A stretch of DNA of 64,000 nucleotides, taken from contig NZ_CP072380.1 of assembly GCF_018128285.1 (NCBI RefSeq), positions 620,001 to 684,000 on the forward strand. Reading direction: 5' to 3'. Under the pieces are notes generated by a model. It was not told the DNA's origin. It ran no database searches and was given only the letters and a program-made list of their open reading frames with translations. Below, in pieces: positions 19,373 to 28,877 of the stretch. The first letter of the stretch is position 1. Each line of letters starts with the position of its first letter. The DNA is from Atopobium sp. oral taxon 416. GTDB lineage: Bacteria; Actinomycetota; Coriobacteriia; Coriobacteriales; Atopobiaceae. Both the position numbers and the translations under genes were made by a program.

Positions 19373-20470
19373 CTACTGAGCGTTGTTGAGCGCCTTGTGG
19401 CCGAGGGCATCTGCTGCGAGCATTGCATTGGCGACAGCGTCCGGGGTGACCTCAAACGGCATGTTGTGTAGGGTGTCGTTGTCTGCACAGGCAAGCCTGG
19501 CGACCTCAAGGATACGGTCGTAGCTCGCATCAGTGACGCCGAGCTGCTTGAAGGTGACCGGAAGCCCCACTGCAACATCGAAGGAGAGGACCTGGTCGAG
19601 CTCAGGCGCATCTTCGAGGACCAACTGAGAGATGGTGCCAAAGGCGACTTTCTCACCATGATACATCCCATGCGTCTCAGGAAGTGCGGTCATCCCGTTG
19701 TGGATCGCATGGGCGCCGGCTAAACCTGCAGACTCAAAGCCCAGACCGGAGAGCAGGGTGTTGGTCTCAATGATGGTCTCGACGGCCTCCGAGCGGGCTC
19801 CTGCCTCGAGTGCGGTCTTCGCTTTGAGACCATCCCGCATCAAGTTGTCAAAGCAGAGTTTTGCGAGTCCCAGGGCTGCCGTGGTAGTGTGGCCACCGTT
19901 GCAGGTGATTGCGTCGGAGCGCTTGCAGGCGCGGGCCTCAAAGTAGGTGGCAAGGGCATCACCCATACCGGAGACGGTGAGTCTGAGTGGGCTCTTCGCA
20001 ATGACCTCAGTGTCCATCAGGACGAGGTTCGGGTTCTGCTTGAAGTACTGGTACTCCTTAAACTGTCCTTCCGGAGTGTAGATGACCGAGAGTGCAGAGC
20101 AGGGGGCGTCGGTGGCGGCGATAGTGGGAACTACGACGACCGGGATGTCCTGCGCTGCCGCGACCGCTTTAGCGGAATCGCAGATCTTGCCACCGCCGAT
20201 ACCGACGATCACATCGCAGTTGCTCGTGTAGGCAAGCCCGGAGAGCCGGTCGATCTCATCCTGGGAGCACTCGCCGCCGAACTGGTCGACCACCGGTTTG
20301 ATCTGAGCCTCGTCGAAGCTCGCTTTCAGGATGTCGGCGAAACGTTTGACGCCGCCCTTCGAGATAATCACCAGTGGGGTTGTACCGTAGGCCTCAACGT
20401 ACGAGCCGAGGTTTTTGAGCTCACCGGATCCCTGAACGTACTTGCCAGGGCTGATAAACACACGTGCCAT
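19373..20470 (-). CDS. gldA: Glycerol dehydrogenase
   Basis: A 365-residue iron-type alcohol dehydrogenase fold. The NAD-binding half carries the VGIGGGKICDSAKAVA motif and the helical half the metal ligands (SGMGDALATYFEA, HAIHNGM, THGMYHGEKVAFG). Length and text match GldA, which oxidises glycerol to dihydroxyacetone with NAD and allows anaerobic glycerol use. AAGGAAC lies upstream of the ATG. It stands alone on the minus strand; the rest of a dihydroxyacetone pathway is not in the window. Confidence 0.93.
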   Translation of the reverse strand: MARVFISPGKYVQGSGELKNLGSYVEAYGTTPLVIISKGGVKRFADILKASFDEAQIKPVVDQFGGECSQDEIDRLSGLAYTSNCDVIVGIGGGKICDSAKAVAAAQDIPVVVVPTIAATDAPCSALSVIYTPEGQFKEYQYFKQNPNLVLMDTEVIAKSPLRLTVSGMGDALATYFEARACKRSDAITCNGGHTTTAALGLAKLCFDNLMRDGLKAKTALEAGARSEAVETIIETNTLLSGLGFESAGLAGAHAIHNGMTALPETHGMYHGEKVAFGTISQLVLEDAPELDQVLSFDVAVGLPVTFKQLGVTDASYDRILEVARLACADNDTLHNMPFEVTPDAVANAMLAADALGHKALNNAQ

Positions 20471-20681
20471 ACCATCGTTCCTTTCTGCTGGATCATCGTC
20501 GATTCTAGTATAATCGTATCGTATGTAATATAAAAATAAATCAAAAGAAACTAATTATGGTTGTTAAATGACATCTTTACGGTTGTAGTGTGACGTCGCC
20601 GGAGCTCAGAATCAGCGGGTGATGCTCCAAAAAGATTGATTAATAATCTTTGTAAAAAATCAAGAAAAATTGTAGGAGTGA

Positions 20682-20710
20682 TTGGAAATTCTCTCTGAAC
20701 GGTATATGAT
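20682..20710 (+). promoter_or_regulatory. Promoter of the phosphatase leader transcript
   Basis: TTGGAA (20682-20687), a 17-base spacer and TATGAT (20705-20710) predict transcription start near 20717. That is exactly where the first of four hairpins begins. Confidence 0.6.
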
Positions 20711-20716
20711 AAGCCG

Positions 20717-20877
20717 TGTTTACAGTACAGGCCGTAAACAGTGAGAACCAACAGAACGTTCTCACGTACTTTGTTAAGGCTACGGAGGAATAGGTAGCCG
20801 ATAGTTTCTTTTTTTGAGCGCAGAGTCGCTCCATGTTCACCCTTTTTGTATAACCGAAAAATTGAGAGGATTGTATT
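20717..20877 (+). promoter_or_regulatory. Structured 5' leader with four consecutive hairpins
   Basis: Hairpin 1: TGTTTAC (20717-20723) with GTAAACA (20734-20740). Hairpin 2, starting on the next base: GTGAGAAC (20741-20748) with GTTCTCAC (20758-20765). Hairpin 3: GGCTAC (20778-20783) with GTAGCC (20794-20799), whose loop holds a GGAGGAA ribosome-site-like string. A T7 run follows, then hairpin 4: GAGCG (20816-20820) with CGCTC (20827-20831). Loops of hairpins 1-3 are 9-10 bases. The leader ends at the ATG of the phosphatase gene. It does not match a riboswitch class I can name. The antisense frames over this region look spurious. Confidence 0.55.
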
Positions 20878-21636
20878 ATGGCTAAGGCAGCAGAACTCAA
20901 CTGGCAACGTCTACCGCTGGAGGGCGCCTGCAACGTTCGCGATTTGGGTGGCTATCCCGTTGGTATCCGGCAGACCAAGTGGCATGCTTTTTTACGTGGC
21001 GACAATCTGAGCCATCTGACTGAGGACGATGAGCAGTTCCTGTATGACTACGGGGTGCGTACCGTTATAGACTTACGATCTGATGAAGAGGTCAAACGAG
21101 AGCCTGACCAACTGGTTACGCGACCGGACCTGAGCTTCATTCACGTGGCGCTGGGCCAGACTGACTACTCTGATACCGAAGTGTTAAACGAGCTGCAGAA
21201 GAAGGTTCTGTCTCAGGGTTTTAAGATTGAGTCTGTCTACGACGATATCTTCGATAACACCAAAGCGTTGCGCGCGATCTTCCGTTCGATCGCAATGGAG
21301 CCTGAGGACACCGCGATCCTGTTCCACTGCAACGCGGGCAAAGACCGCTCCGGTATCATCGCAATGCTCCTGCTGATGCTTGCGGGCGTCTCCCGTGAGG
21401 ACTGCATCGGCAACTATATCCTGTCCTATTCCAACATCTATGAGTCAAAAGAGGGGAAGGCCGAACTTGACCGCGCGCCTGAGGAGGTCCATGAGCTCGT
21501 GTATCTGATGCAGAACACGCTCGGTGGCTACATCTACGATACGATCGAGGCCCTCGGCGGCGCCCGTACCTTCCTGGAGGAGAAGTGCAATGTCTCCGAC
21601 AAAGAGGTTGGTCGTGTAAAGCAGCGTCTGCTTTAG
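20878..21636 (+). CDS. Tyrosine/serine protein phosphatase (Y_phosphatase3 family)
   Basis: A 252-residue dual-specificity-type phosphatase. The N-terminal motif NVRDLGGYPVG and the catalytic CX5R loop HCNAGKDRSGI (Cys nucleophile, Arg) are intact, as is the general-acid region. Length is normal for LipA/PtpB-like enzymes. These act on phosphotyrosine, phosphoserine or phosphoinositides; the substrate here is unknown. GAGAGGATTG precedes ATG 20878. The pepT gene starts 99 bases downstream, and the structured leader upstream suggests post-initiation control. Confidence 0.9.
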   Translation: MAKAAELNWQRLPLEGACNVRDLGGYPVGIRQTKWHAFLRGDNLSHLTEDDEQFLYDYGVRTVIDLRSDEEVKREPDQLVTRPDLSFIHVALGQTDYSDTEVLNELQKKVLSQGFKIESVYDDIFDNTKALRAIFRSIAMEPEDTAILFHCNAGKDRSGIIAMLLLMLAGVSREDCIGNYILSYSNIYESKEGKAELDRAPEEVHELVYLMQNTLGGYIYDTIEALGGARTFLEEKCNVSDKEVGRVKQRLL

Positions 21637-21735
21637 ACGCTCATTGCTCGCGGTCGCGTGGCTTGGTATGGTGGGAAGGGTGAAATCATTTTTGATTGAT
21701 TCGCTCTCCACCGTATCGATGTAAGGGGGCCGCTA

Positions 21736-22992
21736 GTGGCTCAAACAGGATATTCCGACGTCGTAGAACGCTTTTTGCGTATTGTCCAGATACCTTCACA
21801 GTCCGATGAATCCAATGCGGAGGTAACCCCTTCGACGAAGGCTCAGCACGCAATGGCCCAGGCACTCTACGAGGATCTGAAAAAGCTGGGCTGCGAGGAT
21901 GCTACCGTCGATGAACACGCGTATGTCACTGCTTCATTCTCCGCTTCAAAGGGGGCAGAGGATCTGCCAGCACTCGGCTTGATCTCTCACATTGACACCT
22001 CACCGGATGCCCCTGCAGACCATATCCATCCGCACATCGTGCACTATGAGGGTGGGGATCTCGTTGCCGGTACCGCTAACGGGAAGGCGGTTGTCACCAC
22101 ACCAAAGCAGGTCCCCGACCTCGCGCAGTTTGTGGGTCAGGACATCATCTGCTCGGATGGCTCGACACTGCTGTCTGCAGACGATAAGGCGGGAGTTGCA
22201 GAGATCTGCTCACTGCTGCACCGGCTGTCTCAGAATCCTGAGCTGCCGCATCCGACCCTTAAGATCGCCTTTGTGCCGGATGAGGAGATTGGGCATGGAG
22301 CTTCTCTGCTGGATTTAAAGAAGTTCGGCGCAAAGTGGGCCTACACTGTGGACGGTGAAGCGCTCGGCGAGTTCAATTACGAGACCTTCAACGCTTCTGA
22401 AGCCCTTGTCGATATCACTGGTGTGATGGTCCATCCGGGTTCCGCTAAGGACGTAATGGTCAACGCAATCACAGTGGCCGGTGAGTTTGATGCGCTGGTA
22501 CCGCAGGCGGAGCGTCCGGAGCACACCGAGGGGCATGAAGGCTTTTACCATCCGCTGGCAGTGAATGGCACTGCGGCACATGTCCGTCTCACATATATTG
22601 TGCGTGACCACAGCGAGCGGAAGTTTGCGGCGCGTGAGCAGACCTTATGGGATATCGCAGCCTTCCTGAATAAACGCTACGGTGCGGATACGGTCAAGAT
22701 CACGATCAAAGAGCAATACAAGAACATGGCGGCTTACCTCAAAGGTCAAGATTTCCTGATCAACAATGCCCTCGAGTCTAACCGTGAGGCAGGCATCGAT
22801 CCTCAGGTCGTTGCGGTGCGCGGCGGCACTGACGGCTCGCAGCTCTCGGCGCGAGGACTTCCGTGCCCCAATATCGCGACGGGCGGTTACAATGCGCACT
22901 CGGTGAGGGAGTTCATCCCATTGAAGTCGCTGGAGAAGACTGTCGACGTATTGACAAACCTGGTAGCAAAGTTTGCTAAGCCGCAACAGTAA
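21736..22992 (+). CDS. pepT: Peptidase T (tripeptide aminopeptidase)
   Basis: A 418-residue di-zinc M20 peptidase. Metal and catalytic motifs are present in order: ISHIDTSPDAP (His, Asp), STLLSADDKAGVAEI (bridging Asp), PDEEIGHG (catalytic Glu pair), YTVDGEALGE, GGTDGSQLSARGLP and NAHSVREFI (final His). Start is GTG 21736 after AAGGGGG. It releases the N-terminal residue from tripeptides in the cytoplasm, in keeping with an amino-acid-fermenting lifestyle that pepF also supports. Confidence 0.94.
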   Translation: MAQTGYSDVVERFLRIVQIPSQSDESNAEVTPSTKAQHAMAQALYEDLKKLGCEDATVDEHAYVTASFSASKGAEDLPALGLISHIDTSPDAPADHIHPHIVHYEGGDLVAGTANGKAVVTTPKQVPDLAQFVGQDIICSDGSTLLSADDKAGVAEICSLLHRLSQNPELPHPTLKIAFVPDEEIGHGASLLDLKKFGAKWAYTVDGEALGEFNYETFNASEALVDITGVMVHPGSAKDVMVNAITVAGEFDALVPQAERPEHTEGHEGFYHPLAVNGTAAHVRLTYIVRDHSERKFAAREQTLWDIAAFLNKRYGADTVKITIKEQYKNMAAYLKGQDFLINNALESNREAGIDPQVVAVRGGTDGSQLSARGLPCPNIATGGYNAHSVREFIPLKSLEKTVDVLTNLVAKFAKPQQ

Positions 22993-23198
22993 TATATCTG
23001 TCCCAGACATTGTTGTGATCGAATCTTGCGAAGAGCATCGGGAAGGCAGCCGATTGCGGTTGCCTTTTGCCTAATCAGGGAAAATGCCAGTAGAGAGTAA
23101 TCAAAATAGACGCTTTATACACCCGAATGTGACGATTACGCTTATATGGACGCCTAAACCTATGTATACACGCACTTTTTGGCCGTTTACGGAAATAT

Positions 23199-23311
23199 TT
23201 GTTGCGGGTACAGCCTGTTGTGCATAATGGTTACTTAATTGAGCTTCTACAAGCAAAAAAGGCTATTTACGGGGCATTTTGAGTGCTCGACAGTGTCGAG
23301 CACCTTGTCGA
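23199..23311 (+). promoter_or_regulatory. Promoter and TGTCGAG palindrome upstream of a membrane protein gene
   Basis: TTGTTG (23199-23204) and CATAAT (23223-23228), 18 bases apart, form a plausible promoter. At 23283-23303 GTGCTCGACA and TGTCGAGCAC form a perfect 10-base inverted repeat around one G. A third half-site TTGTCGAG follows at 23305-23312. The array lies just inside the expected transcript, as repressor operators often do. Confidence 0.5.
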
Positions 23312-23916
23312 GTAGAGCTCAACGGGAAAAGATATATTCACGATATAGAGTTAAGAAGTTGATTTTTGTGGGCTTTGGTTATCAATTTCTGATTGTTGCG
23401 GGGATTCCTGTGGCCGCGGTATTGGTGGACTGCCTTGCATCTGCTGCTGTCTCTGAGCGTCACCATACGCACCATGATACCTATCAGGCTCCTGCCAGTC
23501 TCTTTCACAGTCTTGTTATCATTATGGTCGCTATGGGCATCCTGGGTATTGCGGTTAGCATCATGCTCGGCGGTATGAATCTGATGAGCTACTATGAGTC
23601 GGTCATGATGTTCTTTGTGGTGTTTGAGATCGTCCTCTTCGCCTTTTGGTTTGGCATCCGTCGCTATGCGGTCGCGACCTATAGCGACTACATGCGGGTT
23701 ATACCGTTCGTTGGCAAGACCGTGATGATCCCGTACAAAGACATCACGGCGCTCAGATGGACCGCCTCCCATTCGCTTCTCAGAGATCGCAACCTTCACA
23801 TCTTTGTAGGAGACAAGGAAGTAGCCTCACTGTGGAATGCGATCGATATTGACCAGATCCTAGGCACGATCGACAGAGACGATGTGCTGCAGATCCTCGG
23901 TGCTTGGGCCTGGTAG
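23239..23916 (+). CDS. Membrane protein with C-terminal PH-like domain
   Basis: Three membrane helices are visible (LIFVGFGYQFLIVAGIPVAA, LFHSLVIIMVAMGILGIA and MMFFVVFEIVLFAFWFG). A soluble C-terminal part of about 80 residues (YSDYMRVIPFVGKTVMIPYK, DITALRWTA, NLHIFVGDKEV) resembles bacterial PH domains. A His-rich loop (ERHHTHHDTY) lies between helices 1 and 2. The start is uncertain: TTG 23239 would overlap the promoter and operator, so a later TTG (23305 or 23359) is likely. Function unknown. A terminator follows. Confidence 0.6.
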   Translation: MSFYKQKRLFTGHFECSTVSSTLSSRAQREKIYSRYRVKKLIFVGFGYQFLIVAGIPVAAVLVDCLASAAVSERHHTHHDTYQAPASLFHSLVIIMVAMGILGIAVSIMLGGMNLMSYYESVMMFFVVFEIVLFAFWFGIRRYAVATYSDYMRVIPFVGKTVMIPYKDITALRWTASHSLLRDRNLHIFVGDKEVASLWNAIDIDQILGTIDRDDVLQILGAWAW

Positions 23917-23951
23917 CGCTGCTACACTGAACAACAGAAAACCTCTGACAG

Positions 23952-23976
23952 GGTTCGCGCTGAGGTGGCGCGAACC
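23952..23976 (+). terminator. Rho-independent terminator
   Basis: GGTTCGCGC (23952-23960) pairs with GCGCGAACC (23968-23976) and is followed by TTTTCTTT. It ends the membrane protein transcript. Confidence 0.9.
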
Positions 23977-23987
23977 TTTTCTTTACT

Positions 23988-24843
23988 GTGATGAATATCG
24001 TTACAACAATCAGTGAGGCTGTATCTCAGGATCAAGCTTGTAGTGAGTTAAACGACACGCTGCTGCCGATCGGGCAGTACACATTCTCTCCCTTAGCGAT
24101 GGAGGGCATCCGGGCCCTGCAGCGGGAAGGCATTGCCTCTGTCGCAGGTATCGACAGAGGCAGGGAGAGCTGCGGCAGTTTTTCGACGGCTCGGCTGCAC
24201 CGAGCAGTGCTGTCCGTACCGACGGACAGCAGATCTGGCTTCAAGGACAGCTGATCTTCAACAGAACCATTCCACTCCCCGATGTGCAGGCACTCTCGGA
24301 GGCGTTAGAGCCACATAACTCCCACACATATCTGATTGCCTTCAGTGAGGACTATCATGGCTCTATCAGGCAGGGCGGCTATCTCTGAACGGACAAAAGG
24401 TAGGGCAGGACACGAGCATCGTCGAGGCCTTTACCGATACTGTCTATTCCAAGTCGGGGATTTTGCTCAACACGGATGCACAGCGTGATGAGATCCTCAA
24501 GGCAGTAGTACCTGCGGTCCCGCACTTCGATTTGGTACCACAGCCTCCCGGATGGGCCGATGTGATTATCAAAGGCATCGGCAAGGGTTCCGGAACCCGC
24601 ATGCTGATGGAGCAACTGGGCGTGAATCCGGATGAGGCATTGGTATTCGGGGACGCCGAGAATGACCTCACGATGCCCCAAGCGGTGGGTAGATCGGTTG
24701 CGGTTGCCAATGCAATCTTCCACAGTGAAAGCCCATACCCGCTATCATATAGGGCGTGCAGAGGACGGTGCGGTGGGAAAGGCCTTCCATAAGCTTGCTG
24801 AGGCTACCGCCCATGGAACCCTACCTGACTTTATGCGCGACTG
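23988..24843 (+). pseudogene. Cof-type HAD phosphatase, decayed
   Basis: The text of a HAD-IIB phosphatase is scattered over frames. ELNDTLLPIGQYTFSP is the degraded DxDxT region. EGIRALQREGIASVAGI, KGIGKGSGTRMLMEQLG, DEALVFGDAENDLTMPQAVG and VAVANAIFHSESP follow, then HIGRAEDGAVGKAFHKLAE and LPDFMRD at the end. The catalytic N-terminal Asp pair is lost (DLDNT became ELNDT). Several indels are present. It is paralogous to the intact gene immediately downstream. Confidence 0.75.
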
Positions 24844-24864
24844 ACGACTGTTAGGGAACAGGCA

Positions 24865-25782
24865 ATGATCGAACTCGTTGTAACGGATCTCGACGACACT
24901 TTAGTGGCCCGGGATAAGCTCATCGCCTCAAAACGATGCTTACACTCGATCCATCAGATGCTCGATGCAGGGGTGGTTTGCGGACCGGCAACGGGGCGGG
25001 ATATTTCCCATGTGAGCTACCTGTATCGGTTCGACAAAGCCTGCTATCAGACGGCCATTGTCGCTAACGGGATGCGTGTGTACTACAACGGGGAAGGGGT
25101 CCTCACCAAAGAGCTTGACCGTGAAGGTATGCGCAAGGCGGATGATGTGGTGAGCCAGGACGAACGCGCCTGCATTCTGGCGTATCAGGCGGACAACCGC
25201 TCCTGGGCTTCCGGCACGACGGTCGATGAGATGGTTGAGCACCACATGGGGCACCTGAGAAATTGTTCCGGTGTCGATCGGTACAATCCCGATACCTTCT
25301 CGCTGGTCAAAGCCAACGTGCAATTCGACGGACCGCTGGAAGATCAAAATGAGCTGATGGAGGCGCTGCAACAGGCGTGTCCTGAGCTCTCTTTCTCCTG
25401 TCCAGTCGGCGGCATTATCGATATCACCGCACACGGTTGGGACAAAGGGGAAGCGGCGCTCTGGCTTGCCCACTATCTCGGTATTGCCGACGCCGAGATC
25501 GCAGCCTTCGGGGATGCAGGCAATGACTATCAGATGATCAAGAAAGTCCCCAACTCGGTTGCTGTAGCCAACGCCTTCGACGAGATCATCGATACCGCGC
25601 GCTGGCACATCGGGTTCGCAGAGGATGACGCAGTGGCAACTGCCTTTGAGGACATTGCGCAGGCAGCACAGGAACAGCGTATGCCGAAGTTTATGAGCAC
25701 AGAGGAGAACGAGAAGTATCTCAAACTGGCGCACCAGATCAAGACCGTAGTACCGTCGGTGAGATGTCGGGATAAGCAGTAG
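24865..25782 (+). CDS. Cof-type HAD-IIB family phosphatase
   Basis: A 305-residue enzyme with the HAD motifs intact: VVTDLDDTLV (nucleophile and acid Asp), the GPATGRDISH motif II region, KGEA lysine (WDKGEAALWLAHYLG) and AAFGDAGNDYQM (metal Asp). The large C2 cap places it with sugar-phosphate or flavin-related phosphatases of the YidA/Cof group. Substrate unknown. It is the surviving copy of a tandem duplication whose first copy has decayed. Confidence 0.9.
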   Translation: MIELVVTDLDDTLVARDKLIASKRCLHSIHQMLDAGVVCGPATGRDISHVSYLYRFDKACYQTAIVANGMRVYYNGEGVLTKELDREGMRKADDVVSQDERACILAYQADNRSWASGTTVDEMVEHHMGHLRNCSGVDRYNPDTFSLVKANVQFDGPLEDQNELMEALQQACPELSFSCPVGGIIDITAHGWDKGEAALWLAHYLGIADAEIAAFGDAGNDYQMIKKVPNSVAVANAFDEIIDTARWHIGFAEDDAVATAFEDIAQAAQEQRMPKFMSTEENEKYLKLAHQIKTVVPSVRCRDKQ

Positions 25783-25810
25783 CCTTAAAACAACAGATCA
25801 GTAACCAAAA

Positions 25811-25842
25811 CGAGGGCTGCAGGAACACTCCCGCAGCCCTCG
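25811..25842 (-). terminator. Terminator of pepF (minus strand)
   Basis: CGAGGGCTGC (25811-25820) pairs with GCAGCCCTCG (25833-25842). On the minus strand the stem is followed by TTTTGGTTAC, so it most likely terminates the pepF transcript. On the plus strand no T tract follows. Confidence 0.75.
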
Positions 25843-25866
25843 TGTCAGACGTGTGAGGTGTTTCGC

Positions 25867-27684
25867 TTAGAGCAGCTTGTTGAGTTCCTTGACAAGTTTG
25901 TCGAACTCTTCAAGCGCGGAATCCACAGCCTTGCCTGAGGCCATGTCAACACCCGCTCCACGGAGCAGTTCGATCGGGGTTTTGGAGCAGCCACCGGAGA
26001 GGAAGTTCAGGTAGTCGTCGACTGCCGGCTTACCTTCGGTCAGGATACGGTTGGAGAGTGCCACCGCAGCGGCGAAGCTCGTCGCATAAACGTAGACGTA
26101 GTAGTTGTAGTAGAAGTGTGGGATGCGTGCCCACTCGAGCTCGATCTCTGAGCTGTCCTCAAAGGCTGGACCGTAGTAGAACTCGTTGAGTTTGGCGTAG
26201 AGGCGGTTCATATCCTCTGCACCGGTACCCTCGTTGTTTGCGCAGGCTTTGTTGATGTCACGCTCAAACTCGGCGAAGAGGGTCTGACGATAGAGGGAGC
26301 TCTTGAAGTTCTCACAGAACTCGTTGATCAGATAGGTACGCTCTGCTTTGTCATCTGTCTGATTCAGCAGGTAATGCGTAAGGAGGCATTCGTTGGTCGT
26401 GGAAGCTACCTCAGCGACGAACATCGCGTAGTTCCGATAGCGAACAGGCTGGTTCTTGTGGGAGAGCCAGGTCTGCATCGAGTGACCCATCTCATGGCAG
26501 AGGGTGGAAACGTCTTCCAGTGTGCCTTGGAAGTTCAGCAGGATCAGCGGGTTAGCGCCTGAGCCGTCTGCAGAGTAAGCGCCGCTGTGCTTGCCGGGGG
26601 TCTCAAAGACGTCGATCCAGCGGCTTGCGACACCGTGCTTAACGGTGTTGACGTAATCCTCACCCAAAGGAGTGAGCGCCTTATACATGAGCTCACAAGC
26701 CTCCTCATAGGAGTATCTGCGGTTGATATCTGGCACCAGTGGGGTGTAGATATCCCAGTAGTGCAGGTGATCGACGCCCATAACGCGCTTTCTCAGCTCA
26801 ACATAGTCATGCAGGGGCTGAATGCGGTTGTGGACGGAGTCGATCAGATTGTCGTAGACCTCGACCGGCACTTCGGTGGGGGTGAGGGAGGCCTCCAGAG
26901 AATTGCTGTAGTGGCGAGCCTGCGCGAAGAATTTCAAGGTTTGCATCTGTGCGGTGAGGACCGCAGCTGCGGTGTTTTTCACGCTACCGTAGACGCCATA
27001 CACCGAGTGGAAAGCGTTCTCACGCAGTGTTCTATCCGGTGACTTTTCAAGCAACGGCACAAAGCTACCGTGCGTCACATGGTGGGTGTTGCCCTCGCTG
27101 TCTTTGACATCCGGGAAGGAGAGGTCTGCGTCATTGAGCATCGAGAAGATCGTGTTCGGCTGTGACTCCAGAACGTCTGCCTGTGCGAGCAACTGCTCCT
27201 CGTCCGGCTCTAGGGTGTGAGCTTTGAGTGCTCTCATACGATCCAGTGCGAGCTTGTAGAGCTTGAGGCCCTCAGTCTCGTTGTACCAGGTGTCGAGTTG
27301 TTCGTCGCTGACAGCGAGAAGAGCGGGCTGGAACCAGGCGTTGGCAGCTTCGATTTTGGCTTCGAGGTCGTTCATCTGTGTCAACACGGTCTGCCACTGG
27401 CTGTTGCGGGTATCCTGGTCAGCTTTGCAGGTGCTATAGTTCCAGAGCTTACTGAGCTCAACCGTTTCCTCATCGTCGAACTTCATGTAGGCGAGGAGGT
27501 TCGCCCCAGAGGTGAAGGCTTTGTCCTTCCAAGCGGCGTACGCTTCTGGGATTGATTGTACATCCTTGAGCGCCTGTTTGAAGTCGTCGTCGGTTTTATA
27601 GAGTCCCGTGAGGTTCCAGGTGTATTGCTCGGGGATCTCATCTCTCGAGGAATACGGAGGGACTTTATTCTCTGTATCTGCCAT
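25867..27684 (-). CDS. pepF: Oligoendopeptidase F (M3 metallopeptidase)
   Basis: A 605-residue M3B peptidase with the zinc motif CHEMGHSMQTWLSH and the downstream Glu helix (EVASTTNECLLTHYLL), plus the C-terminal FYYGPAF and YYNYYVYVYATSFAAA signature. Full family length; ATG preceded by AAGGGAG. It hydrolyses oligopeptides of about 7-17 residues in the cytoplasm and feeds peptides to enzymes such as PepT. Single-gene transcript with its own terminator. Confidence 0.95.
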   Translation of the reverse strand: MADTENKVPPYSSRDEIPEQYTWNLTGLYKTDDDFKQALKDVQSIPEAYAAWKDKAFTSGANLLAYMKFDDEETVELSKLWNYSTCKADQDTRNSQWQTVLTQMNDLEAKIEAANAWFQPALLAVSDEQLDTWYNETEGLKLYKLALDRMRALKAHTLEPDEEQLLAQADVLESQPNTIFSMLNDADLSFPDVKDSEGNTHHVTHGSFVPLLEKSPDRTLRENAFHSVYGVYGSVKNTAAAVLTAQMQTLKFFAQARHYSNSLEASLTPTEVPVEVYDNLIDSVHNRIQPLHDYVELRKRVMGVDHLHYWDIYTPLVPDINRRYSYEEACELMYKALTPLGEDYVNTVKHGVASRWIDVFETPGKHSGAYSADGSGANPLILLNFQGTLEDVSTLCHEMGHSMQTWLSHKNQPVRYRNYAMFVAEVASTTNECLLTHYLLNQTDDKAERTYLINEFCENFKSSLYRQTLFAEFERDINKACANNEGTGAEDMNRLYAKLNEFYYGPAFEDSSEIELEWARIPHFYYNYYVYVYATSFAAAVALSNRILTEGKPAVDDYLNFLSGGCSKTPIELLRGAGVDMASGKAVDSALEEFDKLVKELNKLL

Positions 27685-28180
27685 ATGCTCCCTTTCTCAG
27701 AGATTTTCAGAATACAGAGTTCAGTATGGCACAGATGGAATGAGTATAGGGACGCCTCCGTCGTATGGGCAGCCCCCATACTCTGGGCCCTGTCTCACAT
27801 CCAAGGGTGATGAAAGATCCATGAGAGATTTTTGTACAAGCCAGAAACATTTCATGTTGCAGCATCGACAGGATGCAAAAGGTTGTTTCAAGTCCTCTGA
27901 AACCGATATCTCCCTTAGTTGCCAAAAATGGACGCTCCTATAGGGAAACGATGATTGATTCGCCTCGATGAGGTCAGTGGGACCACACGCTGTATGCCAC
28001 CGGCTCAAAATGTCTCGAACCACGCAGTGCCCATACCCACATAGATGCCTATCTGTCTTCTGGATATGGTATAGCTACATCCACGCATTCCTGCATATCC
28101 AAAAGGAAGATATGGGCAGATAGATGAGCTTTTAGGACCTTACATCCTAAGGTCTGAGGAGAAAGACCAGGCGAGAGGCA
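27685..28180. other. No recognisable gene
   Basis: Upstream region of pepF. Only short shadow frames are present. The right part runs into the IS5 remnant. No structural RNA was recognised. Confidence 0.45.
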
Positions 28181-28790
28181 CACCTGGAGCAAATGGATGC
28201 AATCGTTGTGTGGGATAGCTGGATTGCACTGGTGAAACCCAGCTACCACTGACAGGCTCTTGTCAGGCATGTGTGCGCTGCAAAGACGATGCTTTGAGAT
28301 GTAGCCTGTTTAGGTAATGTTTGCTCTCTTAAGACGAGGGAACTTAAGGATGCTATCCTGGATTGCCACTCCTAGTAGCGCTTCTGTGCACGTAGACCTT
28401 ATGCAGGCGCAGGTGCCGGATGCAACGACACTTGCGAAGATGCGCCATAGCCTTAAAGAGGCAGGGATCACGGCGCGCGGTGGCTCCATAGTGGATGCGA
28501 CCTTCACCTGGGCCTTAAAGCTTCACAAAGAACAAAGACCATGCACGCGACCCTTAAAGCGCACCAGTCCAAGAAAAGGGGAGCCTGGCGTATCGGATAC
28601 AAGGCGCATATTGGCGTAGACGCCGGTAGCGGCCTTGTGCACGGTGTGGAGACGAGCGCTTAGAATGTATCTGACATATCCTGTGGCACATGCACTCGTG
28701 AGGGAAGATGACAGGTTCTGCTATGCAGACTTTAGGCTATAGAGGTATAGCGAAGCGCCCTTAAGGACGGTGGATCAGCATTCTAAGTGC
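28180..28790 (+). pseudogene. IS5-family transposase remnant
   Basis: Fragments in several frames follow the order of an IS5 transposase: VVWDSWIALVKPSYH, then QVPDATTLAKMRHSLKEAGI, GGSIVDATFTWA (catalytic Asp), HQSKKRGAWRIGYKAHIG-like text, and VDAGSGLVHGVETSA-stop-NVSDIS. The final break is an in-frame TAG where Glu is usual. No complete open frame remains. Confidence 0.75.
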
Positions 28791-28877
28791 AACAGGATGG
28801 CCTGCTGAATGCAAGCGTGGCACACTCCGGAAGGCTACGATGTTGGTTGTCTCAATCAACGTCGAAAGCTAAAAGGA

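Noticed and set aside
20551-20933. Minus-strand frames of about 97-118 codons over the phosphatase leader
   Set aside because: No ribosome site, no family likeness, and the region is better explained as a promoter plus hairpin-rich leader on the plus strand.
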